From: Thermococcus sp.
GTDB lineage: Archaea > Methanobacteriota_B > Thermococci > Thermococcales > Thermococcaceae
Direction of reading: 5' to 3'
Length of the DNA: 53,686 nt
Assembly (NCBI RefSeq): GCF_015523185.1
Contig: NZ_WAKV01000078.1
Coordinates: 1 to 53,686, forward strand
Shown here: positions 18,481 through 26,482 of the stretch, one piece after another
How positions within the stretch are numbered: the stretch's first letter is position 1
Layout of the letters: each line of letters starts with the position of its first letter
The notes under the pieces: model-generated
What the model was told of the DNA's origin: nothing
The model's input: only the letters and a program-made list of their open reading frames with translations
Databases searched by the model: none
Made by a program: the position numbers and the translations under genes

Positions 18481-19610
18481 AGCCGGCCTTCGTCTTTGGG
18501 ACGAGACCTGAAATAATAAAGCTCTCCCCGGTGGTAATGGCCTTCATTGAGGCGGGTGTTAAACCCCTCCTAATACACACGGGCCAGCACTACGACTACG
18601 AGATGAGCAGGATTTTCCTGGAGGAGCTTGAACTGCCGGAGATAGACTACCACCTTGAGGTCGGCTCCGGAACCCAGGCGGAGCAGACAGGGAAGGCCAT
18701 GATAGAAATCGAGAGGGTCTTAGTGAACGAGAAGCCTGACGTAACGCTCGTCCAAGGCGACACGAACACAGTTTTGGCGGGGGCTCTGGCGAGTGTCAAG
18801 CTGAAAATCCCTGTTGCACATGTTGAAGCCGGACTGAGGAGCTTTGACAGGACGATGCCTGAGGAGATAAACAGGATTTTAGCCGACCACGCGAGCGAGG
18901 TTCTCTTCCCGCCAACAGAGGAAGCGAAGAGGAACTTAGAGCGCGAGGGAATAACCGAGAACGTCTACGTTACAGGGAACACGGTTGTTGATGCGGTTTT
19001 ACAGAACGCCGAGGTGGCGGAGAAGAAAAGCAACGTTCTGGAGAGGTTTGACCTCAAGCCGGGGGAATACCTCCTCATAACCGTCCATAGGGCTGAAAAC
19101 ACGGACAGTAAAGAGAACCTCAAAAAGCTAGTTGAGATACTCGAAAGCCTTCCTATGAGGGCGGTCTACCCGATGCATCCGCGTACGAGGAACCGGCTTA
19201 AGGAGTTCGGCCTCTGGGACCGGGTGGAGGCGGTAGAGAAACTGACGATAACTAAGCCACTCGGCTACCTCGACTTCCTGAAACTGGAAAAGAACGCCTT
19301 CGCGATAATGACAGACTCCGGTGGAATCCAGGAGGAGGCGATAACCCTCAACGTGCCCTGCCTGACGCTCCGCTACAACACTGAGAGACCGGAAACTGTT
19401 AAAGCCGGCGGAAACGTCCTGGTCGGCCTTGAAAAAGATAGGGCAATAGGCTACCTGAAGAGGCTGATGGAAGACAAGGAATTCTACGAAAGGATGGCCA
19501 AAGCCAAGAATCCCTTCGGCGATGGAAAAGCAGGGAAGAGAATAGCCGAAATCCTATTGGAGCTTTACAAGAGGGGAGAGCTAAAGGTGAGGAGCTCAAG
19601 GTCCATTTGA
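18477..19610 (+). CDS. wecB: UDP-N-acetylglucosamine 2-epimerase (non-hydrolysing)
   Basis: A 377-residue GT-B-fold enzyme with the family motifs GTRPEIIK (8-15), GQHYDYEMS, VQGDTNT, HVEAGLRSFDRTMPEEINR and TDSGGIQEEA. It converts UDP-GlcNAc to UDP-ManNAc, which wecC then oxidises. It begins with TTG at 18477, overlapping the wecC stop, with GGGAGGGG seven bases upstream. The 3' end overlaps the convergent secreted-protein gene by 15 bases. Confidence 0.94.
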   Translation: MKPAFVFGTRPEIIKLSPVVMAFIEAGVKPLLIHTGQHYDYEMSRIFLEELELPEIDYHLEVGSGTQAEQTGKAMIEIERVLVNEKPDVTLVQGDTNTVLAGALASVKLKIPVAHVEAGLRSFDRTMPEEINRILADHASEVLFPPTEEAKRNLEREGITENVYVTGNTVVDAVLQNAEVAEKKSNVLERFDLKPGEYLLITVHRAENTDSKENLKKLVEILESLPMRAVYPMHPRTRNRLKEFGLWDRVEAVEKLTITKPLGYLDFLKLEKNAFAIMTDSGGIQEEAITLNVPCLTLRYNTERPETVKAGGNVLVGLEKDRAIGYLKRLMEDKEFYERMAKAKNPFGDGKAGKRIAEILLELYKRGELKVRSSRSI

Positions 19611-20273
19611 CTCGTCACTCCTGAGGAACTGGTCGAGCTGAGATGCTATCTCGTTGGCAATCATCTCGTAGGGGTTTTCACTCTTTAATTTTCCGACCTT
19701 TGCCTTGAGGTTCCACCAGTAGGCAACATCGCAGGTCTGATTGGCTATCTTCAGCTTGAGTAGCCGTTCCATACTGGCCCTGCAGAACTTATCGGCTGAT
19801 TTTGATATTTCTGTTGCAGAGAAAGCCAGACCGTTGTTTATAACTTCGACCGCGGACTTTGCATCGCCTGCGTAGGAGTAGTAGAGTATCCCCGAGATGG
19901 AACGCTCCTCGGTTAGCAGGTAGTCTGCCCGGCTGATAACAGGTGCATAGAAAAGAACAACCCTGCCCTTGAGGTCATACGCTGTGATGTTCTGGATAAT
20001 CACAGGTTTAAGACCGTGCCTTTTGACAACAGCCACGAGTGCGCTCTGAATGTATCCTTCATACGGCTTGGGGGCCCAGACCGCTATGTAAACTACATTG
20101 GGGTTCTCCGGGGCGCTCTTCCAGCCGTAGTTATTGTCAACTGTCGTGGTCTTTCCGTGTTGGACTCCCCCTGAAACGTCTGAGATAACGTAGGACTCGC
20201 TAGCTATTGCTACTCCAACCACGGATGCTATCAAAATTAAGAGCATTCCTCCAACTAAAAGAAATCGTCTCAT
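19596..20273 (-). CDS. secreted protein of unknown function
   Basis: A 225-residue protein with a signal peptide: MRR, a hydrophobic core to about residue 22, then an Ala-Ser-Glu region. The mature part has a mixed alpha/beta look with two cysteines in the second half and a patch YGWKSAPENPNVVYIAVWAPKP. It suggests an extracytoplasmic binding domain, but I recognise no family. ATG 20273 follows GGTGA; the longer frame from 20306 would bury the signal peptide. Oddly it lies between wecB and the radical SAM gene with opposite orientation to wecB. Confidence 0.55.
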   Translation of the reverse strand: MRRFLLVGGMLLILIASVVGVAIASESYVISDVSGGVQHGKTTTVDNNYGWKSAPENPNVVYIAVWAPKPYEGYIQSALVAVVKRHGLKPVIIQNITAYDLKGRVVLFYAPVISRADYLLTEERSISGILYYSYAGDAKSAVEVINNGLAFSATEISKSADKFCRASMERLLKLKIANQTCDVAYWWNLKAKVGKLKSENPYEMIANEIASQLDQFLRSDESNGP

Positions 20274-20321
20274 TTCCTTCACCAATATGTAATGATAGTA
20301 AAACAATTAAAAATGTTTCTC

Positions 20322-21581
20322 TCACACTTCAGTTCCGATGTAAATCCCGTGCCTCGTCCTGACGATTCTCACCTTAATCCTGTCCCCGACCTCTGCCCTA
20401 GTTCCAACGACTTCGATGAGCCTGTTCCTCGCTTTGGCAAGCATTTCACCCTCTATCCTGCCCGGTAGAACGACTTCGGCCTTGACAACCTCCCCGGGTC
20501 TGAAGGCTAGAGGTATGAACTCTCTCTTCTCCATCCCGAAGTGGCTCGGCTTTAGGACCAGTGGTCTCATTCCCGTCTTCTCCTCCAGCTGTCTAAGCCA
20601 AGCGTAGAACTCCTTGAAGGGCTTTACCCTAGCTATCGTCGGGTTCCTCCCGAACTTGTAGGGTATGTAGTTCTGGAAGCCGAGTGCGGGCCAACGCTTT
20701 CCGGCTCCAATCTTCCGAGCGAACTCTATGAAGGCCTCAGCTTCATCGTCGTTGATTCCGAAGATTATGACGGGGGCGATTAGAACGTCGATTCCCGCGT
20801 TTACCAGAGCTTCCGCCATGTCGAGGACGTGCTCTAAGTCATAATCCTTCCTGCCCATTAGCATCTTAGCTTTATCGGGGTCGAGGGAGTGAATGGACAG
20901 GTTCACCCTGTCGAGTCCAGCCTCGGCAAGCTCCTCAACAAGCTTATCTGTTAAGAGCGTCCCGTTGCTCTGCATTGATATTACAGAAACGTTTGGATGC
21001 TCTCGCAATGCCTGAACCAGCTCAACCCTGAAGGGATAAATCAACGGTTCCCCCTGACCGTCGAGATGTGCCTCCAAACCCTTCCCCTTTATCCTCGCAA
21101 CGTCGTCGAACCACTTCATGAGGTAGTCAATGTCAACTACGTAGTCGAGCTTCCTCGTCCTTGAATAAGGCCCCTCGTCAACGGAGCAGAAGATACAGCT
21201 CAAATTACACCCGCTTACCCCCCGGATTTGAATCAGGTTTGTCCCCCTGTCTATAAGTCCGAAGGCGTTGTAGCCGAGAAGCGGGACGTCGAGTCCCCCG
21301 TGGATGTAAAGAACTTTCCTCTTTGTATAGCGATTCCTCAAAAGCGCGCCGAGGTTGTTCTGGATATAGAGTGCAATGAATCCTTCAACCTTTTCGTAGT
21401 CCGTGTCGATTACCAGCGCGCCGTCTCTGGCCGACACATCGGGGGGGACTCTGTACTTCTTCCTTATAACCCGCTCAAGCTCTCTTTTGGGAAAGTCTGC
21501 ATAGAGAGTTTCACGCCAGATTAACCTAATTGTGTCTCCAAGGTCTTCGAACGTAACGTGGGGAAGGCGGAGCTCTATCAT
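20322..21581 (-). CDS. radical SAM protein with C-terminal TRAM-like domain
   Basis: A 419-residue protein. Residues 1-110 are an extra N-terminal domain. The radical SAM core holds the [4Fe-4S] motif C125-x3-C129-x2-C132 in GCNLSCIFCS, then HLDGQGEPLIYP and SMQSNGTLLT, typical of the SAM and substrate side of the barrel. The last ~60 residues (AKARNRLIEVVGTRAEVGDRIKVRI...) look like a TRAM-type beta barrel that binds RNA. A role in RNA modification is plausible, but the substrate is unknown. It starts at ATG 21581 and is monocistronic. Confidence 0.82.
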   Translation of the reverse strand: MIELRLPHVTFEDLGDTIRLIWRETLYADFPKRELERVIRKKYRVPPDVSARDGALVIDTDYEKVEGFIALYIQNNLGALLRNRYTKRKVLYIHGGLDVPLLGYNAFGLIDRGTNLIQIRGVSGCNLSCIFCSVDEGPYSRTRKLDYVVDIDYLMKWFDDVARIKGKGLEAHLDGQGEPLIYPFRVELVQALREHPNVSVISMQSNGTLLTDKLVEELAEAGLDRVNLSIHSLDPDKAKMLMGRKDYDLEHVLDMAEALVNAGIDVLIAPVIIFGINDDEAEAFIEFARKIGAGKRWPALGFQNYIPYKFGRNPTIARVKPFKEFYAWLRQLEEKTGMRPLVLKPSHFGMEKREFIPLAFRPGEVVKAEVVLPGRIEGEMLAKARNRLIEVVGTRAEVGDRIKVRIVRTRHGIYIGTEV

Positions 21582-21601
21582 GGTCGTGTGTCGTCACGTT
21601 T

Positions 21602-21749
21602 TGGTTTAAAAAGCCGGCGGTGGATAAAACATCCGTAGGGAACTCTGGAAAAATTTTTAAATTCCACCGGTGAAGGCATGCGGGCATGGAAACATTTTAA
21701 TATTATTGGATTAAAAAGTCTATTGGTGAACTTAACTGGGTGATAGTCC
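21602..21749. promoter_or_regulatory. divergent promoter region with inverted repeat
   Basis: TTTAAA at 21605-21610 probably serves the leftward radical SAM gene. AAATTTTTAAATT (21650-21662) and ATTTTAATATTATT (near 21691) are TATA candidates for the rightward ACT gene. CGGTGGA (21618-21624) and TCCACCG (21663-21669) form an inverted repeat flanking the former. Confidence 0.35.
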
Positions 21750-22250
21750 ATGTGGGGAAAGATTGAACACTATTTTGATGAGTATCCTGTCAGGAAACAG
21801 ATTGCCAAAACCCTCCTGAAGTATGGCCTGAAAGTCTCGGATGACATGAAGATTAAGGCAGGGGACATAGAGGTGCCATACACGAAGATAGCCAAGGCCC
21901 TCGACGTTGACAGGCGCGTTGTAAAGGAGACCGTTGCTATGATACTCAAGGTTCCCGAGCTCAGGGAGATTTACACCAACCTCGAACCGACTGTCCATAT
22001 GAAGTACGTTGGAAGACACGTCGGCTATGGCGTCATCGAGATTGAGCCCGAACCAAGGGCCATAGGAATCCTCGCCAAGATTGCTCAGAAGATAGCGGAG
22101 CGCGACATCAACATCGTTCAGGTCGTTGCTGAAGACCCCGAGCTCTATCCCGAGGCAACGCTGACGATAATAACGGAAAAGCCCATACCCGGCGACCTTA
22201 TCAACGAGCTCTCAAAGCTCGAAGGTGTCAAGAGGATATCCATCTACTAA
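21750..22250 (+). CDS. HTH plus ACT-domain regulatory protein
   Basis: A 166-residue protein. Residues about 1-80 form a winged-helix-like segment (VPYTKIAKALDVDRRVVKETV is a clear helix-turn-helix). Residues about 95-165 are an ACT domain (VIEIEPEPRAIGILAKIAQKIAERDINIVQV). ACT domains bind amino acids, so the protein probably senses an amino acid and controls transcription. It is conserved in Euryarchaeota as an amino-acid-binding regulator. Ribosome site GGGTGAT precedes ATG 21750. The target is unknown. Confidence 0.78.
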   Translation: MWGKIEHYFDEYPVRKQIAKTLLKYGLKVSDDMKIKAGDIEVPYTKIAKALDVDRRVVKETVAMILKVPELREIYTNLEPTVHMKYVGRHVGYGVIEIEPEPRAIGILAKIAQKIAERDINIVQVVAEDPELYPEATLTIITEKPIPGDLINELSKLEGVKRISIY

Positions 22251-22376
22251 CCGAATTTTTTTGGCCTTCTTCGCCTTTTTCTCCAAAAGATTTTGTTACC
22301 TCATATCGAAGAACGAACGGCCATGAACGCTTTTCTGAACTATGGGACAAATTAGAGGCGCCTATTTTAACCAAAA

Positions 22377-22436
22377 GTTCTAAACCTCTCTTCTTCCCAG
22401 GTAAGGTTTATAAGTTATGGTTGGTAACTCCCCAGT
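22377..22436 (+). promoter_or_regulatory. mbx operon promoter with two SurR-type GTTnnnAAC sites
   Basis: GTTCTAAAC (22377-22385) lies upstream of the TATA box TTTATAAG (22407-22414), and GTTGGTAAC (22420-22428) lies between the TATA box and the expected start near 22436. GTTn3AAC is the published core of the redox-sensitive sulfur regulator SurR in Thermococcales, which controls this operon in Pyrococcus furiosus. The downstream site would block polymerase when SurR is bound. Confidence 0.7.
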
Positions 22437-22474
22437 AGTCACTCCCAATGAGTGTCATTGCTGGAGGGTTGAGT

Positions 22475-23008
22475 ATGGAGGAAGCAAGTCGCGCCAGCAA
22501 GTTCGCGTACACTTTTATCGTGCTCTTTATTCTGTGGCTGGTGGTTACCTCAAGCCTTGACGTTCAGGAAGTGATAACCGGGGCAATTATAGCGCTAATA
22601 GTTGCGGCACTGACGTACGACGTTTTCACAAAAGCAGGGCTGGCGAACCTCCACCCAAAGAGGGTCGCCTACGCTATAGCTTACCTACCCTACTTCCTGT
22701 GGGCCATGATAATGGCCAACCTCGACGTCGCCTACAGGGTTCTCCATCCGGCGAGGCCTATAAGGCCTGGAATCGTCAAGTGCAGAACAATCCTCGACAG
22801 CGACACCGGAAAGCTCTCGCTGGCCAATTCCATAACCCTCACTCCCGGAACGATAACCCTTGATGTTGACGGAAAAGACTACTTCATTCACTGGATATGG
22901 GTTCCGGATGAAGTTCTCAACGCCAAGGACGATTCTGAGCACGTTGAAAAGGCCTCCGAGGCCATAACCAGACCCTTTGAAAAATTCCTGAGGGTGATAT
23001 TCGGATGA
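22475..23008 (+). CDS. mbxA: membrane-bound sulfur-reduction complex subunit A (MnhE-like)
   Basis: A 177-residue protein with two or three N-terminal membrane helices and a soluble tail containing LANSITLTPGTITLDV, the MnhE/MrpE signature. It begins the 13-gene Mbx (now Mbs) operon and belongs to the Mrp-type sodium-translocating half of the complex. ATG 22475 follows GGAGGG with six-base spacing; a longer frame from 22448 lacks a ribosome site. Its stop overlaps the next start (ATGA). Confidence 0.9.
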   Translation: MEEASRASKFAYTFIVLFILWLVVTSSLDVQEVITGAIIALIVAALTYDVFTKAGLANLHPKRVAYAIAYLPYFLWAMIMANLDVAYRVLHPARPIRPGIVKCRTILDSDTGKLSLANSITLTPGTITLDVDGKDYFIHWIWVPDEVLNAKDDSEHVEKASEAITRPFEKFLRVIFG

Positions 23009-23259
23009 TAGGGATTAACATTTATCTCGCCCTGATTGCGATAGCAACGCTCTTCAGCACCTACAGGGTCTTCAGGGGGCCAACAACTGTTGACAGGCTG
23101 GTCGCGGTTGATATCATGACCACGATAACCACCGGGTTAATGGTCCTCTTTGCACTCTACTACGGCAGGATGATATACATCAGTGTCGCTTTGGTTTACG
23201 CGCTATTAGCTTTCGGTGGAGTCATAGCCTTCGCCCGCTACCTGGAGGGAGGCCTATGA
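23005..23259 (+). CDS. mbxB: Mbx subunit B (MnhF-like)
   Basis: An 84-residue protein with three membrane helices and the MnhF/MrpF stretch RVFRGPTTVDRLVAVD. It is a small subunit of the sodium/proton antiporter module. ATGA overlaps at both ends tie it to mbxA and mbxC. Confidence 0.92.
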   Translation: MIGINIYLALIAIATLFSTYRVFRGPTTVDRLVAVDIMTTITTGLMVLFALYYGRMIYISVALVYALLAFGGVIAFARYLEGGL

Positions 23260-23654
23260 ATGCCCTGGCTATAACCGGTGAAATCCTAGTCCTCATAGGA
23301 ACGTTCTTCTACTTCCTGTCCGCTCTCGGCCTAATCAGGATGCCAGACGTTTACAACAGGATGCAGACCTCGACGAAGAGCGCCACTCTTGGAAGCCTGG
23401 GTGTCATAGTAGGAACTGGAATCTGGGCCGTTGGCAAGGGTTACTCTCCGGCGTGGATAGTCCAGACGATAGCGGTTGCTGGGTTCCTCCTTCTCACGAA
23501 CCCAATAAGCGCTCATGCCCTTATAAGAGCCGCCTACAAGCGCGGAATTCCGCTATGGCACGGTAGCGTCGTTGATAAGTACGCCGAGCACCTCGCGAGC
23601 AAGGCACAGGCCGAAAATATTGAAGGTGAGGCCTCTGGGGAGGTGAGCGAATGA
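23256..23654 (+). CDS. mbxC: Mbx subunit C (MnhG-like)
   Basis: A 132-residue protein with three membrane helices and the MnhG/MrpG signature LGLIRMPDVYNRMQTSTKSA followed by LTNPISAHALIRAAYKRG. It has a polar C-terminal tail. It is part of the antiporter module and overlaps both neighbours by four bases. Confidence 0.92.
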   Translation: MNALAITGEILVLIGTFFYFLSALGLIRMPDVYNRMQTSTKSATLGSLGVIVGTGIWAVGKGYSPAWIVQTIAVAGFLLLTNPISAHALIRAAYKRGIPLWHGSVVDKYAEHLASKAQAENIEGEASGEVSE

Positions 23655-23935
23655 ACTGCATAACCTGTATTGACTACATCATAGTCGCCGTCATGATAGT
23701 CTCGGCCATACTGGCGGTTGAATGGAGGGACTTACTCGCTGCGGCCGTTGGCATGGCGGCGGTAAGCTTATTCGCCTCGATACTGTTCCTTATCCTACAG
23801 GCTCCGGACGTTGCAATGACTGAAGCGGCCATAGGTGCCGCGCTGAGCGGTGCGATATTCATCTTCGCCATTAAGAGGACCAAGCGCTTTGAGACCGAAG
23901 AGGAAGAGAGGCCCGGGTGGTGGGTAAGATGGTGA
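23651..23935 (+). CDS. mbxD: Mbx subunit D (DUF4040, MrpA C-terminal-like)
   Basis: A 94-residue protein with three membrane helices and LQAPDVAMTEAAIGAALSG, the DUF4040 motif found in MbhD and in the C-terminal part of MrpA. The Glu in this motif lies on the ion path in related antiporters. The C-terminus ends WWVRW and its stop overlaps the mbxF start. Confidence 0.9.
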   Translation: MNCITCIDYIIVAVMIVSAILAVEWRDLLAAAVGMAAVSLFASILFLILQAPDVAMTEAAIGAALSGAIFIFAIKRTKRFETEEEERPGWWVRW

Positions 23936-24645
23936 GCATTCTGAAGCGCGGTCTCGCGATAATTACAATTCTAATCATCGGTTACTGGCTCGCTCAGGGA
24001 TTGGCGGGAGTTCCCTTTGGGCAGGATAAGATGCTCGTCGGCCAGTACTACCTGAACCACGTTAAACAGCAGACGGGGGCAATAAACGCTGTAACAGCGG
24101 TTGTCGTCAACTACCGTGGTTTCGATACCCTCGGTGAAGTCACTGTGCTGTTCATAGCATCAACCGGTGTCGGAGCCCTCCTATGGGAGAGGAAGAAGAG
24201 GAGAACCGCCAAGACCGAGGGTTCAATCGTTCTCACAACCGGAACGAGACTCCTTGCCCCCTTCGTGATACTCTTTGGAGCGTACATCTTTATCCACGGA
24301 CACCTCACCCCGGGTGGAGGTTTCCCAGGAGGAGCCACTATAGCGACCGCCTTCCTGTTGCTCTACATGGCCTTCACCATGTACGAAATCCCGCACAAGG
24401 CCTTCGAGAAGACTGAAGGAATTGCAGGAATGGGTTACGTCATAGTAGGTCTCATAGGCCTCGCGATAGGTGGCTACTTCCTCTTTGACTGGATATGGCA
24501 GACCTGGGGCTGGGGACACGAGAACATAGGCCGGCTCTTCAGCGGTGGATTCATTCCGATAATTTACATCATCATAGGCCTCAAGGTCGGCACCGAGCTC
24601 AGCGGAATCATTGACAACATGCTCAAGGAGGGGGTGAGCGAATGA
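23929..24645 (+). CDS. mbxF: Mbx subunit F (MrpA-tail plus MnhB fusion)
   Basis: A 238-residue protein. The first ~95 residues (GFDTLGEVTVLFIASTGVGALL) match the MbhE / end-of-MrpA segment. The remainder (VILFGAYIFIHGHLTPGGGFPGGATIATAF) is a full MnhB/MrpB domain. In Mbh these are the separate subunits E and F, so a single fused gene is one mark of the Mbx/Mbs type. ATG 23929 is preceded by GGTGGG and overlaps the mbxD stop; GTG 23917 is rejected. Confidence 0.88.
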   Translation: MVSILKRGLAIITILIIGYWLAQGLAGVPFGQDKMLVGQYYLNHVKQQTGAINAVTAVVVNYRGFDTLGEVTVLFIASTGVGALLWERKKRRTAKTEGSIVLTTGTRLLAPFVILFGAYIFIHGHLTPGGGFPGGATIATAFLLLYMAFTMYEIPHKAFEKTEGIAGMGYVIVGLIGLAIGGYFLFDWIWQTWGWGHENIGRLFSGGFIPIIYIIIGLKVGTELSGIIDNMLKEGVSE

Positions 24646-24998
24646 GCCTTCCTCATATAAGCGTCTTCTACTTCGGGGCCATTTCCCTTGTCCTCATAGG
24701 CCTTTACGCGATACTGGTCAAGAAGAATATCCTCAAGATGCTTATTGGCTTAAGCATAATGGAAACCGGCGTTAACCTGCTCCTCGTCAGTATAGGTTAC
24801 ATCTACGGAAGGAGTGCTCCGATTTTAAGCGAGGGAATAGGTCCAAACCAGGCAGTTGACCCGATTCCGCAGGCTCTCGTTCTGACTGCGATAGTCATAG
24901 GCGTTGCCACAACTGCCATGGCCCTTAGTGCCGTTATTGTCCTCTACAGGCATTACGGAACCCTCAACATTGAGGAGATAAGGAGGTTGAGAGGATGA
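24642..24998 (+). CDS. mbxG: Mbx subunit G (MnhC / NuoK-like)
   Basis: A 118-residue protein with three membrane helices and the NuoK/MnhC signature IGLSIMETGVNLLLVSIGY, followed by PQALVLTAIVIGVATTAMALS. It links the antiporter and the respiratory-type membrane parts. Four-base overlaps join it to mbxF and mbxH. Confidence 0.92.
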   Translation: MSLPHISVFYFGAISLVLIGLYAILVKKNILKMLIGLSIMETGVNLLLVSIGYIYGRSAPILSEGIGPNQAVDPIPQALVLTAIVIGVATTAMALSAVIVLYRHYGTLNIEEIRRLRG

Positions 24999-26482
24999 AC
25001 GGGCAGTATGCTTCACTCCTCATAGCGTTACCTCTCCTCGGTGCCTTCTTCGTTCCCCTTATCAAGGGACTCGGGAAGAAGGCCATTAAGACCTACGTGC
25101 TCATAATCACCGCGCTCCAGGTTGGAATAGCGGCGTGGGTCTTCCAGCAGGTCTACTCCACGGGAAAGCCGATTATAGTAATGGCAGGTGGCTGGAAGCC
25201 GCCCGTTGGAATAAACCTTTACATCGGTTACTTCGCGGCACTCTTCATACTCATAGTCGCCATGGCGAGCTTCCTCATGGCGGTCTTCAACTTCAAAGCT
25301 GTGAACGTTGAGCCGATTGACAAATACGCCATGCTGTTCCTGCTCCTCATGCTTGGAGCCACTGGAATGATAGCAACCGGTGACATCTTCAACCTCTTCG
25401 TCTTCATGGAAATAACGGCAATAACCGCCTATGCCTTGACGGCCTACAACAAAACAGGTGAAGCCGCCGAAGCATCCCTCAAGTACATGATTCTCGGTGG
25501 CATAGGGTCAAGCTTCTTCCTAATCGGCGTTGCCCTGATTTACGGCGCCACCGGGACTCTCAACATGGCCCAGATTGCCCAGCTCGCAGGCAACATCAAC
25601 CCGACGGTTGCCCAGGTCGGATTGGCCCTTATAGTGTTCGGTCTTGCCGTTGAGGCCGAGCTCTTCCCCCTCAACGCCTGGGCCCCCGATGCATATCAAG
25701 CAGCACCGCACCCGATAACGGCAATGTTTTCCGCCTTTGTCGTCAAGGCCGGCCTCTACGCTCTGGCGAGGGTTCTCTACCTCCTCAGCGCCGTTGGAAC
25801 CTGGCATAACGTCCTCAAGCTCCTCGTTGTGATGGCCACCCTGACGGTGGTCGTTGCGGAGTTCTCAGCTTTGAGGCAGAGGAACGTTAAGAGGATGATA
25901 GCCTACTCGTCAATAAGCCAAGTTGGACTCATAGCCCTTGCCTTTGCCCTCGGAACCCAGGCTGGAGTTGACGCCGGAGTCTTCCAGATGATAAACCATG
26001 CAGTAATCAAGCTCCTTCTGTTCCTTGGCGTTGGTTACGTCGCCCTACAGCTTGGAGGGGCGGAGATTGAGAACTTCAGGGGTCTTGGTAGGAAAATGCC
26101 CTTCACAGCCCTTGGAATAACAGTCGGCTCTATGGCGGCCGTGGGAATACCACTGTTCAACATATTCTGGAGCAAGCTCAGGATAATCTTGGCAACAATT
26201 GAAGCCGGCTATACTTGGGCCGCTTTCCTCGTCTTGGGTGCCAGCGTCGTCGAGGCCGTCTATTACTTCAGGCTAATCCACGCCATCTGGTTCGAGGGTA
26301 ACGGTGAGAGGATTTCGGAGAGTGTTCCCCTCGTTGCCATAGTTGTTGCCCTGGTGATACTCGTGGTTGCAATAGGAATCTACCCGAACTACCTCTGGAG
26401 CGTTTCCCAGAAGGCCGGAAGCGACATATTCAACGTGGCCAACTACATCAAGAACGTTCCCTTGATGGGGGTGGGAGCATGA
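24995..26482 (+). CDS. mbxH: Mbx subunit H (MnhD / NuoN-like antiporter subunit)
   Basis: A 495-residue protein with about 14 membrane helices. It has the proton/sodium antiporter family core: FMEITAITAYALTAYNKT with the conserved Glu, LFPLNAWAPDAYQAAPHP, and RNVKRMIAYSSISQVG. It forms one ion-translocating channel of the complex. Overlaps of four bases join it to mbxG and to the second antiporter-like gene that follows. Confidence 0.92.
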   Translation: MNGQYASLLIALPLLGAFFVPLIKGLGKKAIKTYVLIITALQVGIAAWVFQQVYSTGKPIIVMAGGWKPPVGINLYIGYFAALFILIVAMASFLMAVFNFKAVNVEPIDKYAMLFLLLMLGATGMIATGDIFNLFVFMEITAITAYALTAYNKTGEAAEASLKYMILGGIGSSFFLIGVALIYGATGTLNMAQIAQLAGNINPTVAQVGLALIVFGLAVEAELFPLNAWAPDAYQAAPHPITAMFSAFVVKAGLYALARVLYLLSAVGTWHNVLKLLVVMATLTVVVAEFSALRQRNVKRMIAYSSISQVGLIALAFALGTQAGVDAGVFQMINHAVIKLLLFLGVGYVALQLGGAEIENFRGLGRKMPFTALGITVGSMAAVGIPLFNIFWSKLRIILATIEAGYTWAAFLVLGASVVEAVYYFRLIHAIWFEGNGERISESVPLVAIVVALVILVVAIGIYPNYLWSVSQKAGSDIFNVANYIKNVPLMGVGA

